The notes beneath the pieces are model-generated. The model saw only the letters and a list, made by a program, of their open reading frames with translations. It ran no database searches and was not told where the DNA came from. 64,000 bases of DNA from Nematostella vectensis (taxonomy: Eukaryota > Cnidaria > Anthozoa > Actiniaria > Edwardsiidae): positions 5,641,501 to 5,705,500 of the forward strand of contig NC_064047.1 of the NCBI RefSeq assembly GCF_932526225.1. The letters run 5' to 3'. This document shows, one piece after another, positions 13,301-28,300 of the stretch (position 1 is its first letter; the number at the start of each line of letters is the position of its first letter). A program made the translations under genes and the position numbers.

Positions 13301-16300
13301 AGGGCATAAGCCGTTTATTGAAGTTTCTGTGATATACCACGATGTCCCTGCACAGGGTGTTCATCATTTTAAGTAAGTGTGGCCACCATCAATATATCAA
13401 TATCAATTAATTATCATTATAATTAATTGTTATCATCATCAACAATATCACATTACCATGTAATCAATGTCACCATCATAATCGCACAATTATTATCATT
13501 ATGATCAGTGTCCTCAGTTTGTCTATTATCATCATCATCATCACCATTAGTGTCATTCTAATTGCCAACATCCTAATCATCCTAGTATTCAAAGTAGCCA
13601 CCACTATCATTTCCTGTGGTTATTCAATGTGTCTTTACAATCATCAACAACGACAACAGCAACCCATCGTCGATATCCTAATTGTCATCATCTACGGCAT
13701 CAGTTTCCATTAAAGGAGAACCATGACACAAAGCCGATGGGATGAACGCTGTGGCAGGCGTTCTTGCTGACCCACGTTAACGATTGTAATAATCGCATAT
13801 TTCCAAGATTCGCTCTTATCATAGCTTGCATTGCCCTCTACGTGTAGGTATGCCAAAGCTCTAGTACAGGAGATGAACGTCAAAGTGGACAAGTCCTTCA
13901 TTATTGCTCTCACGAGTCTTCTTAGCAAGCCCCTAGAATCTGACGGCGAGGTGAGTAACACAGTTAAGTAAGTAATAAACCAATTTAACAAGTAAAACAA
14001 TAGGAATGAAGGACTGGGTAAGGGCTATAGGATGATACTTTAATGATAAAGAATAAAGGAAACCCTATAGGATGATACTTTAATGATAAAGAATAAAGGA
14101 AACCCTATAGGATGATACTTTAGAGATAAAGAATAAGTCACACCCAATAGGATGATACTTTAGGGATAAAGAAGAAAGGATACCCTATAGGATGATACTT
14201 TAGAGATAAAGAATAAAGGACACCCTATAGGATGATACTTTAGGGATAAAGAAGAAAGGATACCCTGATTATGGGCTATAGGATGATACTTTAATGAGAA
14301 AGAATAAAGGATTATACTTGGAGATCTAGCCAAGTTTTCACTAGCAAAGCGCGGAGAGGGGGAAGAAAGCGTAGACATGAGAGCTTACACGCATTTGCAA
14401 TTTTGTGCTAAGGAGAAATAACACAAAACTTAAGGCAAGTATACAATATTCAATGGCCACCCATTATTAGCCCTGGACAAAAGTTCATGCATTGGCTCGA
14501 GTGTTTTTACAAGGGAGATGTGTTACCAGTCTTCTCGGATAAGGACAAACTGGAGGTTCCGTCTCTTCAAACTGCACTACCATCCCACTAACATTAGTAG
14601 AAGAGACGGAAAGTACCACTAGATAGAGGCCCTCTGGCAGTGACCACCCTCAGTGATGGTGCCTTCTAATTATACGAACACGAGGGCACGTGATTTGAAG
14701 CCTCGCTCTTATGTGCCCTCTGCACCAATATGGAAGCTATATCAAACTGATAAGTGTGTTGTCTTAGGAGACGTACTTCAAGATGGACATGGATAGCGTT
14801 GCCGTCGAACTGAAAGAAACTCTTGCAGTCAAGGTAAGCTTCTCTGAATACTGTGTCTGTCGCTTTTACAATTATATTGTGCTATGCTATTTGCTCTTGT
14901 CCCAGGCGGCGTTACAGACCCAGCGCGTGTTCCTGGAGTACTTCCATCTATCACCTCTCAAGGTAGGCTGTAGTTGTATGCTGACCTAATGTTGAGCCCA
15001 TATGAACACTTGGCATTTAGATTTCATTATGACCTGTGTAGCGATGAGCCCCCTTCTATTTCCAGGTGAACCTGAGCTTTTCCCTGGAGTCAGTGGTGGA
15101 CGACCCTGACCAAGCGTTCGCTGAACACATCATGGATTTCTTTATGGACTCCATCGGCGCCACACTCATCGACATGAACGATGCGCAGCTCAAGTAAGGC
15201 ATACATCAGTCACGAGTAAGAAGGCCTATGTTCCACCTAGTACACACTCATCGACATGAACGATGCGCAGCTCAAGTAAGTCATACACCCATCACGAGTA
15301 AGGAGGCCTTAGTTCCACCTAGTGGTCACTCATCGACATGAACGATGCGCATGTCAAGTAAGTCATACACCCATCACAAGTAAGGAGGCCTAAGTACTCA
15401 CTCATCGACATGAACAATGCGCAGGTCAAGTAAGTCATACATCCATCACGAGTAAGGAGGCCTATGTACCACTTAGTATTTAAAACTGTCTAGGAATCAG
15501 TGAATGGTTGTAGACCCATCTACTGGGTCCTAGCTTCCTCCTGCTCGCGTTTCTTCAGACTTACGCTCATATCTTATATCTACGGCTATTTTATTTCAGA
15601 CTTGCGTTCTTCGAGCGTGTTGGTGTGTTTATCACGCAAGAGAATCTTCAAGGACAAATCACGAGACATTACACGATGCAGGTAACGATGACAATTAGCT
15701 ACTTGTTTCGTTTGTTTCCGCACGCACGTAATTTAGACGGGTATAATATTTCTGTGTTCTAGGGTGTGCGCCAAGTCTACGCCCTTGTTCTAGGCTTAGA
15801 TGTGCTCGGAAACCCTTACGCACTCATTTCCGGTATCGGCGAGGGAGTGAGGGACCTGTTTTACGAGCCCTATCAGGTATAGTATGCGCGCTATGATTGG
15901 TCAAACTATAGAGTACTGGTAACCCTACGGTATTACGCATGCTCTGATTGGTCTAAGTACGACTACTGGTAACCCTACGATATTACGCTAGCTCTGATTG
16001 GTCAAAGTATCGAGAACTTTTCAGCCTACAATTAAACGTGTATTCTGATTGGTCAAGTCACTGTAATTCGAGCAAATGTTTGCCAGTCAACCCTGAACAG
16101 TACACACAGTGTACGACCGTGTAAGTCATTCCTTAAGTTAGAGTGCCTTGTGATCGGTCAGGCAACCATGCGAAGGATGCAGTTATACGTACGATTTGCA
16201 TAATTATTTTCAATTGCTGTTACCCTCAATATTAGGGCATCATCTACGGCCCTCAAGAGTTCGCGGAGGGACTGGCACGAGGTGTCAAGAGTCTCCTGGG

Positions 16301-19300
16301 GCATGTCGTAGGTACGTGCTGATACAGATATGTATTTACCCATTCCTTGGCCTTTAATTTGATCTCTTTGTTGTCCTGCGGCCTCGACCAGCATTTTCGA
16401 GACATCGGTCACGATTTTCTCCTAGGCAACCAAAGACATACTTTTCCGACTTCAAGACTTGAATTTTTGCTTGTTTGTTTGACTAGCGCGCGCAAATAGT
16501 AACCGTGCCTGCTACGAAAGGCAGGGTTAGGAAAAACCGCCCGCACGAGAGTATTTTTAGAGCCAATCAGAAAGCGGAATTCGTTTCCGCGCCCGTTAAA
16601 AAAATTAAATATCCTAATCCAAAGCTCGGTCCCTAATTCTCTAGCTTTGTTGGTCATTGAGACATTTTTTCATTTAAGAAAATTACGTGTGATTGAAAGC
16701 TGGTCCTGCCTAGTTTACCTCCAACGAATCTTCTGCTCACAGTAGATTGTTTCATGTAACCGTAGGTGGTACTGCTGGCGCGTTCTCGCGAATCACGGGC
16801 TCAATCGGCCAGGCGGTCGCCACGCTTACGTTCGACAGTGATTACCGGATGGTGAGTTGGACCAGTGCTAGTTATAATGGCAAGTGCTACGTAGTTATAA
16901 TGGCAAGTGATACGTAGTTATAATGGCAAGTGATACGTAGTTATAATGGCAAGTGATACGTAGTTATAATGGCAAGTAATACGTAGTTATAATGGCAAGT
17001 GATACGTAGCTATAATGGCAAGTGATACGTAGTTATAATGGCAAGTGATACGTAGTTATAATGGCAAGTGATACGTAGTTATAATGGCAAGTGATACGTA
17101 GTTATAATGGCAAGTAATACGTAGCTATAGTGGCAAGTGATACGTAGCTATAATGGCAAGTGATACGTAGTTATAATGGCAAGTGATACGTAGTTATAAT
17201 GGCAAGTAATACGTAGCTATAATGGCAAGTGATACGTAGCTATAATGGCAAGTGATACGTAGTTATAATGGCAAGTGATACGTAGCTATAATGGCAAGTG
17301 ATACGTAGTTATAATGGCAAGTAATACGTAGTTATAATGGCAAGTGATACGTAGTTATAATGGCAAGTAATACGTAGTTATAATGGCAAGTGATACGTAG
17401 TTATAATGGCAAGTAATACGTAGTTATAATGGCAAGTGATACGTAGTTATAATGGCAAGTGATACGTAGTTATAATGGCAAGTAATACGTAGTTATAATG
17501 GCAAGTTATACGTAGTTATAATGGCAAGTAATACGTAGTTATAATGGCAAGTGATACGTAGTTATAATGGCAAGTAATACGTAGTTATAATGGCAAGTGA
17601 TACGTAGTTATAATGGCAAGTGATACGTAGCTATAATGGCAAGTGATACGTAGTTATAATGGCAAGTAATACGTAGCTATAATGGCAAGTGATACGTAGT
17701 TATAATGGCAAGTAATACGTAGTTATAATGGCAAGTGATACGTAGTTATAATGGCAAGTAATACGTAGTTATAATGGCAAGTGATACGTAGTTATAATGG
17801 CAAGTAATACGTAGTTATAATGGCAAGTGATACGTAGTTATAATGGCAAGTAATACGTAGTTATAATGGCAAGTAATACGTAGTTATAATGGCAAGTGAT
17901 ACGTAGTTATAATGGCAAGTGATACGTAGCTATAATGGCAAGTGATACGTAGTTATAATGGCAAGTAATACGTAGTTATAATGGCAAGTAATACGTAGTT
18001 ATAATGGCAAGTAATACGTAGCTATAATGGCAAGTGATACGTAGCTATAATGGCAAGTGATACGTAGTTATAATGGCAAGTAATACGTAGTTATAATGGC
18101 AAGTGATACGTAGTTATAATGGCAAGTAATACGTAGTTATAATGGCAAGTGATACGTAGTTATAATGGCAAGTAATACGTAGTTATAATGGCAAGTGATA
18201 CGTAGTTATAATGGCAAGTGATACGTAGTTATAATGGCAAGTAATACGTAGTTATAATGGCAAGTTATACGTAGTTATAATGGCAAGTAATACGTAGTTA
18301 TAATGGCAAGTGATACGTAGTTATAATGGCAAGTAATACGTAGTTATAATGGCAAGTGATACGTAGTTATAATGGCAAGTGATACGTAGCTATAATGGCA
18401 AGTGATACGTAGTTATAATGGCAAGTAATACGTAGTTATAATGGCAAGTGATACGTAGCTATAATGGCAAGTGATACGTAGTTATAATGGCAAGTGATAC
18501 GTAGCTATAATGGCAAGTAATACGTAGTTATAATGGCAAGTGATACGTAGCTATAATGGCAAGTGATACGTAGTTATAATGGCAAGTGATACGTAGCTAT
18601 AATGGCAAGTGATACGTAGTTATAATGGCAAGTAATACGTAGTTATAATGGCAAGTGATACGTAGTTATAATGGCAAGTAATACGTAGTTATAATGGCAA
18701 GTGATACGTAGTTATAATGGCAAGTAATACGTAGTTATAATGGCAAGTGATACGTAGTTATAATGGCAAGTGATACGTAGCTATAATGGCAAGTGATACG
18801 TAGTTATAATGGCAAGTGATACGTAGTTATAATGGCAAGTGATACGTAGTTATAATGGCAAGTGATACGTAGTTATAATGGCAAGTAATACGTAGTTATA
18901 ATGGCAAGTAATACGTAGCTATAATGGCAAGTGATACGTAGCTATAATGGCAAGTGATACGTAGTTATAATGGCAAGTGATACGTAGTTATAATGGCAAG
19001 TTATACGTAGTTATAATGGCAAGTGATACGTAGCTATAATGGCAAGTGATACGTAGCTATAATGGCAAGTGATACGTAGTTATAATGGCAAGTGATACGT
19101 AGTTATAATGGCAAGTGATACGTAGTTATAATGGCAAGTGATACGTAGTTATAATGGCAAGTGATACGTAGTTATAATGGCAAGTGATACGTAGTTATAA
19201 TGGCAAGTGATACGTAGCTATAATGGCAAGTGATACGTAGTTATAATGGCAAGTAATACGTAGTTATAATGGCAAGTAATACGTAGTTATAATGGCAAGT

Positions 19301-22300
19301 GATACGTAGCTATAATGGCAAGTGATACGTAGTTATAATGGCAAGTAATACGTAGTTATAATGGCAAGTGATACGTAGTTATAATGGCAAGTAATACGTA
19401 GTTATAATGGCAAGTGATACGTAGCTATAATGGCAAGTGATACGTAGTTATAATGGCAAGTGATACGTAGCTATAATGGCAAGTAATACGTAGTTATAAT
19501 GGCAAGTGATACGTAGTTATAATGGCAAGTGATACGTAGTTATAATGGCAAGTGCTACGTAGCTATAATGGCAAGTGCTACGTAGTTATAATGGCAAGTG
19601 ATACGTAGCTATAATGGCAAGTGATACGTAGTTATAATGGCAAGTAATACGTAGCTATAATGGCAAGTGCTACGTAGCTATAATGGCAAGTGCTACGTAG
19701 TTATAATGGCAAGTGATACGTAGTTATAATGGCAAGTAATACGTAGTTATAATGGCAAGTGATACGTAGTTATAATGGCAAGTAATACGTAGTTATAATG
19801 GCAAGTGATACGTAGTTATAATGGCAAGTGATACGTAGCTATAATGGCAAGTGATACGTAGTTATAATGGCAAGTGCTACGTAGCTATAATGGCAAGTGA
19901 TACGTAGTTATAATGGCAAGTGATACGTAGTTATAATGGCAAGTGATACGTAGCTATAATGGCAAGTGCTACGTAGTTATAATGGCAAGTGCTACGTAGT
20001 TATAATGGCAAGTGATACGTAGTTATAATGGCAAGTAATACGTAGTTATAATGGCAAGTAATACGTAGTTATAATGGCAAGTGATACGTAGTTATAATGG
20101 CAAGTAATACGTAGCTATAATGGCAAGTGCTACGTAGTTATAATGGCAAGTGATACGTAGCTATAATGGCAAGTGTACGTAGCTATAATGGCAAGTGATA
20201 CGTAGTTATAATGGCAAGTGATACGTAGTTATAATGGCAAGTAATACGTAGTTATAATGGCAAGTGATACGTAGTTATAATGGCAAGTAATACGTAGTTA
20301 TAATGGCAAGTGATACGTAGTTATAATGGCAAGTGATACGTAGCTATAATGGCAAGTGATACGTAGTTATAATGGCAAGTAATACGTAGTTATAATGGCA
20401 AGTAATACGTAGTTATAATGGCAAGTAATACGTAGTTATAATGGCAAGTGATACGTAGCTATAATGGCAAGTGATACGTAGTTATAATGGCAAGTAATAC
20501 GTAGTTATAATGGCAAGTGATACGTAGTTATAATGGCAAGTAATACGTAGTTATAATGGCAAGTGATACGTAGTTATAATGGCAAGTGATACGTAGCTAT
20601 AATGGCAAGTGATACGTAGCTATAATGGCAAGTGATACGTAGCTATAATGGCAAGTGATACGTAGCTATAATGGCAAGTGATACGTAGTTATAATGGCAA
20701 GTGATACGTAGTTATAATGGCAAGTGATACGTAGTTATAATGGCAAGTGATACGTAGTTATAATGGCAAGTAATACGTAGTTATAATGGCAAGTGATACG
20801 TAGTTATAATGGCAAGTGATACGTAGTTATAATGGCAAGTGATACGTAGTTATAATGGCAAGTGATACGTAGTTATAATGGCAAGTGATACGTAGTTATA
20901 ATGGCAAGTGATACGTAGTTATAATGGCAAGTGATACGTAGTTATAATGGCAAGTGATACGTAGTTATAATGGCAAGTGATACGTAGCTATAATGGCAAG
21001 TGATACGTAGCTATAATGGCAAGTGATACGTAGTTATAATGGCAAGTGATACGTAGCTATAATGGCAAGTGATACGTAGTTATAATGGCAAGTGATACGT
21101 AGTTATAATGGCAAGTGATACGTAGTTATAATGGCAAGTGATACGTAGCTATAATGGCAAGTGATACGTAGTTATAATGGCAAGTGATACGTAGTTATAA
21201 TGGGAAGTGATACGTAGCTATAATGGCAAGTGTTACGTAGCTATAATGGCAAGTGATACGTAGTTATAATGGCAAGTGATACGTAGCTATAATGGCAAGT
21301 AATACGTAGTTATAATGGCAAGTAATACGTAGTTATAATGGCAAGTGATACGTAGCTATAATGGCAAGTGATACGTAGTTATAATGGCAAGTGATACGTA
21401 GTTATAATGGCAAGTTATACGTAGTTATAATGGCAAGTTATACGTAGTTATAATGGCAAGTGATACGTAGCTATAATGGCAAGTGATACGTAGCTATAAT
21501 GGCAAGTGATACGTAGCTATAATGGCAAGTGCTACGTAGCTATAATGGCAAGTGATACGTAGTTATAATGGCAAGTGATACGTAGTTATAATGGCAAGTA
21601 ATACGTAGTTATAATGGCAAGTGATACGTAGCTATAATGGCAAGTGATACGTAGCTATAATGGCAAGTGCTACGTAGCTATAATGGCAAGTGATACGTAG
21701 TTATAATGGCAAGTGATACGTAGTTATAATGGCAAGTAATACGTAGTTATAATGGCAAGTGCTACGTAGTTATAATGGCAAGTGATACGTAGTTATAATG
21801 GCAAGTGATACGTAGTTATAATGGCAAGTGATACGTAGCTATAATGGCAAGTAATACGTAGTTATAATGGCAAGTAATACGTAGTTATAATGGCAAGTGA
21901 TACGTAGCTATAATGGCAAGTTATACGTAGTTATAATGGCAAGTTATACGTAGTTATAATGGCAAGTGATACGTAGCTATAATGGCAAGTGATACGTAGC
22001 TATAATGGCAAGTGATACGTAGCTATAATGGCAAGTGCTACGTAGCTATAATGGCAAGTGATACGTAGTTATAATGGCAAGTGATACGTAGTTATAATGG
22101 CAAGTAATACGTAGTTATAATGGCAAGTGCTACGTAGTTATAATGGCAAGTGATACGTAGTTATAATGGCAAGTGATACGTAGTTATAATGGCAAGTGAT
22201 ACGTAGTTATAATGGCAAGTGATACGTAGCTATAATGGCAAGTGCTACGTAGTTATAATGGCAAGTGATACGTAGCTATAATGGCAAGTAATACGTAGTT

Positions 22301-25300
22301 ATAATGGCAAGTAATACGTAGTTATAATGGCAAGTGATACGTAGTTATAATGGCAAGTAATACGTAGTTATAATGGCAAGTGATACGTAGTTATAATGGC
22401 AAGTGATACGTAGTTATAATGGCAAGTGATACGTAGCTATAATGGCGAGTGCTAGCTAAAACGGCAAGTGCTACGTATCGTAATAAAATACCTCTCTCTG
22501 CAACCTGTTTTTTTTTTATTCACCATCGTTGCATTGCGATGCTACCTGTCTGTTGTGTTAATCGCCTGTCTTAATCTCTTGTGTTTTAGAAACGTCGACA
22601 GCGAATGCACGTGGAGCCGAAGGGAGTCGGTCAAGGCCTGATTATGGGTGGCAAGAGCCTTGTTATGGTGAGGTGACATAACATCCGGTCGTGTGCTGTG
22701 AAGATTTATTGATGGTTGTCACTGGAGAAGTCTGGTGTATTATTTTTAATAACCTTTTTTAAAACCCTTCTTATTGCTAAACCGGTTTCTTGGAAATTTA
22801 AATTTAAGTTTCATGCGTTGTGCTATCTTGGAACTCGGCATTGGAGGGGAAGTTAAAGAGAGTTGGAAGGGAAAGCACCTACATTGGCAGTATTGCTGGC
22901 ACCCCCTCCTCTCGGCTGATTACGAGACAAATTTATTGAGGTCTTTAAAGACGTTAAAGCCGCATTGTCACCTGTTTAATTCCGGTCGATTACGTAACAA
23001 TCTCCGATGATTTTTAACGGAAAACGCGAAAAATATTTCAAAATATTGAAAGCAGTGTGTCTATTGTAAGTTTCTTTGAGGTTGTGATTGATAATTTAGA
23101 ACGGATGGCCTGTTATATATCTCGGATTATAATAGATTCTTTTTTCTTTTTACGGTTGAGGTTTCCATCGAACCTCCGGAAGTAAACTGGTGACAATGCG
23201 GCTTTAAGCCGGAGGTCCTGTCTTTCACCGCATTTCATTAACATGGGGTACGCTGACTAGTAGGGCCATCTTTGATGAAAGTGCTCGCACAAAAAACTCC
23301 AATCGTTATTGTATTGTCACGGAGGAATAAATCACACATGTAGTGAAGACATATTTAGCATCTAGAAATTATGTACTAATTGGCTGCAAACTTGTCGGAA
23401 GCTAACGGGACAACTAAAAGGATTTTGTTTAGTTAACCTTTCACGTTTGACAGGAAAATCTAAAATCTAAAATACTCGCATATTAGCAGATTGACCTTTT
23501 TCTCGGGAAACTTATAGGCGTGCCGCGTCCCCTTTCTAGTGGTATTTGACAATCGGGATTTGGCCACCAATTCTCGTTTGGTACTTCTTAACAAAGTAAG
23601 GAAAGTTGGATCTGAGTTCACACAAGTTTAACCTAAGTAGAACTCAGACCTAGCTGTCAGTAGAATTAAGTTTTAGTACATTTTTAGAGTTTGAGTGCAA
23701 AAATGATTGGAATGCTGTCATATAATCATAATCATGTGTGTATCTTGCCATGCGCACTAGCAGTGTAACAAGTTAATGTGTGACAACCGTAGTCAGTAGC
23801 AACATGTAAACATTACGTGAGTCACGGTAGCCCAAGGGTAACAAACCGACCCATGAGGGGTAGTTCGTCCCTCGAACGCCCATTGGCTAAAGCCTTATCT
23901 AAACAGAGCTAAAAGCTTTCCATGGCTGTCAGTGTCGGATTACCTAAGGGATGCCGCCATAGGAGCATATAAATATGGGAACGTACCGAAGCCCCAACGG
24001 ACTTGAAGAGACTCTCACACAAACAGATCTTGTAGACACTCACACAAAGAGACCTTGTAAATTCTTAAGTTTGTAACAGCGAGAACAAGTAAAAACCGGT
24101 ACCTTCCACAGCCAAGCGGGTCATAGTCGTTCTGTTACATGGGATTAGAGAACCCAAAAATATAACGGTTACATCTGGTTAAACAACCGAAAAAAATTGC
24201 TGTTACGATATTCCCTCGACATGTTATAATGTTTCTAGTCCCTTTGTTATGACCTTTGAGTTGTTACGTTCCCACTTATCTGATGCTTGTCATGTTATAA
24301 TATCTCTTGTCCCTTTGTTATAATGCTTATGTTGTTACGTTCCCACTTATCCTTCATGTTATATTGTAATGTTATTCTCTATGCTATAATGTTTATGTTG
24401 TTATTACGATAACGATATTACGATGTTATAATGATTATGATGTTACCTTCTCACTTATCTGATGCTCGTCGCTAAGCTGCAACCCTTTTCCTGGCAGGGT
24501 CTGGTGTTTGGAATCGGGGGCGTGGTCATGAAGCCCATTGAAGGTGAGAAGACGTTATGCTAACACTTTTGACAGGCCTTGATTCTTGCACTTCCCGCTG
24601 GTAAGAACCTATTGAATGCGAAGAGATGGTATACTAGGGGCCTTAAAGCCGCATTTTCACCAGTTTACTTCCGGTCGATTACGTAACAATCTCCGATGAT
24701 ATTAACGGAAAACGCGAAAAATATTTCAAAATATTGAAAGCAGTGTGTTTATTGGAAGTTTCCTTGAGGATGTGATTGATAATTTAGAGCGGATGGCCTG
24801 TTTAATATCTCGGATTTTAATAGATTCTTTTGTCTTTTAACGGTTGAGGTTTCCGTCGGACCTCCGGAAGTAAACTGGTGACAATGCGGCTTTAAGCACG
24901 CGAAAACGTAGAACCCCGCAGACGATGGATTTGCGCGCGCGCCGTCCTCGCCTTAGGCCGGATGCACACTGGCGATATAACGACATAACAACATAAGAAT
25001 TTGACATAATGGCATAAGGGAAAAAACATGTTTTCTCCACGTTATTATGTCGACGTTATTGCCATAAGTCGCACCCTTCACACTTGAAAATAAGGACATA
25101 AGAATGCGCGCGCCTATCTTGTTATGTCATTATATTGCCAGTGTGCACCAGGCTTTACCAACTACTCTTTCAACTACGTGGCTAGCCCACTTAGTTGGAA
25201 CGTCGAGGACGGCGCGCGCGCAAATCCAACGTCCGCGGCGTTAAAACGTTTTCGCTAGCTTTAGGTCTCTACTAACAACTTTCACAGGCCTTGGATATCA

Positions 25301-28300
25301 CACGCCGATTCAAAACAAAAGGGCACCTAGCTTGCCCTAATAATAAAAGACCAGTCACCATTTTATTTTGAAAGGCGCTAGCTCCATAGGAGTTGAAGGC
25401 CCTTTCAAGGTCAGAGGAGTTGTACATAAAAGCTCGCTTCCTTTGTGGCACTAGTTCGGAAGGTGGAGAAGGCATCTTCAAGGGCATAGGCAAGGGGCTT
25501 GAACATAACAGCAAGCTTTCTTTGTGTTTAAGGCGCTAGTTCGGAAGGAGGAGGTATTGGGTAGAGGGTTTATACATAACAGCACGCTTTGTGCACACCT
25601 TTGTGTTTAAGGCGCTAGGTCGGAAAGAGGAGGTATTGGGTAGAGGGTTTATACATAACAGCACGCTTTGTGCACACCTTTGTGTTTAAGGCGCTAGGTC
25701 GGAATTAGGAGGTATTGGATAGAGTGTTTATACATAACAGCACGCTTTGTGCACACCTTTGTGTTTAAGGCGCTAGGTCGGAATTAGGAGGTATTGGGTA
25801 GAGGGTTTATACATAATAGCACGCTTTGTGCACACCTTTGTGTTTAAGGCGCTAGGTCGGAATTAGGAGGTATTGGATAGAGGGTTTATACATAACAGCA
25901 CGCTTTGTGCACACCTTTGTGTTTAAGGCGCTAGGTCGGAAGGAGGAGGTATTGGGTAGAGGGTTTATACATAACAGCACGCTTTGTGCACACCTTTGTG
26001 TTTAAGGCGCTAGGTCGGAAGGAGGAGGTATTGGGTAGAGGGTTTATACATAACAGCACGCTTTGTGCACGCCTTTGTGTTTAAGGCGCTAGTTCGGAAG
26101 GAGGAGGTATTGGATAGAGGGTTTATACATAACAGCACGCTTTGTGCACACCTTTGTGTTTAAGGCGCTAGTTCGGAAGGAGGAGGTATTGGATAGAGGG
26201 TTTATACATAACAGCACGCTTTGTGCCCACCTTTGTGTTTAAGGCGCTAGGTCGGAAGGAGGAGGTATTGGATAGAGGGTTTATACATAACAGCACGCTT
26301 TGTGCACACCTTTGTGTCTAAGGCGCTAGGTCGGAAGGAGGAGGTATTGGATAGAGGGTTTATACATAACAGCACGCTTTGTGCACACCTTTGTGTTTAA
26401 GGCGCTAGGTCGGAAGGTGTGGAAGGCTTCTTCAAGGGCATGGGTAAAGGATTCCTCGGCCTACTGACTCGACCGACTGGCGGCGTAATCGATATGGTCA
26501 GCTTTACACTGGACGGGATAAGAAGGTATGGTAAAGGAAGCTTTTTAAGCGGTATTGTCACCAGTTGACTTCCGGAGGGAAGACGGAAACCTCAACCGAC
26601 AAGAGATAAAAGAATCTATTAAAATCCGCGCTATTAAACGGGCCATCTGATTTAAAACTTCCAATAGACACGCTGCTTTTACAATCTTGAAAAATTTTAC
26701 GCGTTCTTTTAAAAATCCTAGGAGATTGTTATGTAACCAACCGGAAGTAAAGTTGTGACATTGCCGCTTTAATGTTATGATGCTTGATAAAATGGATACC
26801 ATCGGACCATGAACAGGAATCGTAAGTCTGATAGGGTCAGGGAAAAGACCGTTACTGGAACTAAGAGTTTTTTTTACCATGTTTGTAGGTATGCAGCGCA
26901 AATAGAGCTAGCATAACCAAAAGCTTATCTGGAGTAAATTGAATATATAGATTATTTAGTAAATTGGATATACATTAGTAAATTTGATCAAGAGACCGAC
27001 ATCACGGTCATGGTCATAAGATTAGTTACTAAATTGAATGGAAATTAGCAAACTGGAAATAGATTAGTTAGTAAATTGGATGTATTTTTTAGAACTGAAT
27101 CACAAGGAAAATATTCCTTTTATCCGAATACTCATTGAGGTTTGACTCTGAATGTGGGGATGTGTTTGAATAGATGGCCAGAGTCAACTGCTGTAGATAA
27201 TGATTGATAACTAAATATATCCTTTTTACCAGATCTGCCGAACAGGGCGGTGAAGATATCGCGTACAGAATGCGTCTACCGCGATTTACTGCACCGGGTC
27301 AGGTAAGAACGCGATTTTACCACACCAAGGTAAGGTCATCGCGATTTACCGCACCGGGTCAGGAAAGAATACCGCGATTTACCGCACCGGGTCAGGTAGA
27401 GACACCGCCATTTACCCTATTAGGTAAGATAAGGACACCGTGATTTCGTTAAGAACATCGTGATTTACCGCATCGGGTAAGATGTAAAAGCTCCCGGATT
27501 TGATCTTTGGTCGAGAAATGGGTAGTATTTTTCTGTTTCGTGGCCTTGATTTTGACTTGTTGAACGTATTCGGGCTTACTAGAAGCTTGTGTTCCTCGGC
27601 CCCAACATGGATATTCTTAATAGCAACGAAAGAAGCGAAAGGTGTCATATTACAGAGTTTGAAAACGAACGTTGCTCGTTTTTATTTTTTTTTATTTGTT
27701 GCAGCCTGTAACACCATATTCCGAGGAGAAGGCAAAGGGCTATGGTATACTGAAGGTAGGGATAATCTATGTATTTACCACTGTGAATCCATCGTCTTCT
27801 CGTATAAGGGCTATGGTATACTGAAGGTAGGTAGAATCTATGTATTTACCACTGTGAATCCATCGTCTTCTCGTATAAGGGCTATGGTATACTGAAGGTA
27901 GGGAGAATCTATGTATTTACCACTGTGAATCCATCGTCTTCTCGTATAATGGCTATGGTATACTGAAGGTAGGGAGAATCTATGTATTTACCACTGTGAA
28001 TCCATCGTCTTCTCGTATAAGGGCTATGGCGTACTGAAGGTAGGGAGAATCTATGTATTTACCACTGTGAATCCATCGTCTTCTCGTAAAATGGCTATGG
28101 TATACTGAAGGTAGGGAGAATCTATGTATTTACCACTGTGAATCTATCGTCTGTAGGGATAATAATTATATCAGGACTGTGAATCCATTTTCCGTTTTCT
28201 GGGATAAGGGCGATTGTATGGCATGCTACTGGATGCAAGTTACGTGGAGCAGTCCGTATTTGTATTGATAAGGAGGTGTGACAGTCGCACGTGAAGATCC

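Noticed and set aside
22774-23010. 78-codon plus ORF after VPS13 exon 22590-22667
   Set aside because: It runs into the TTAA MITE; no family similarity and no exon borders.
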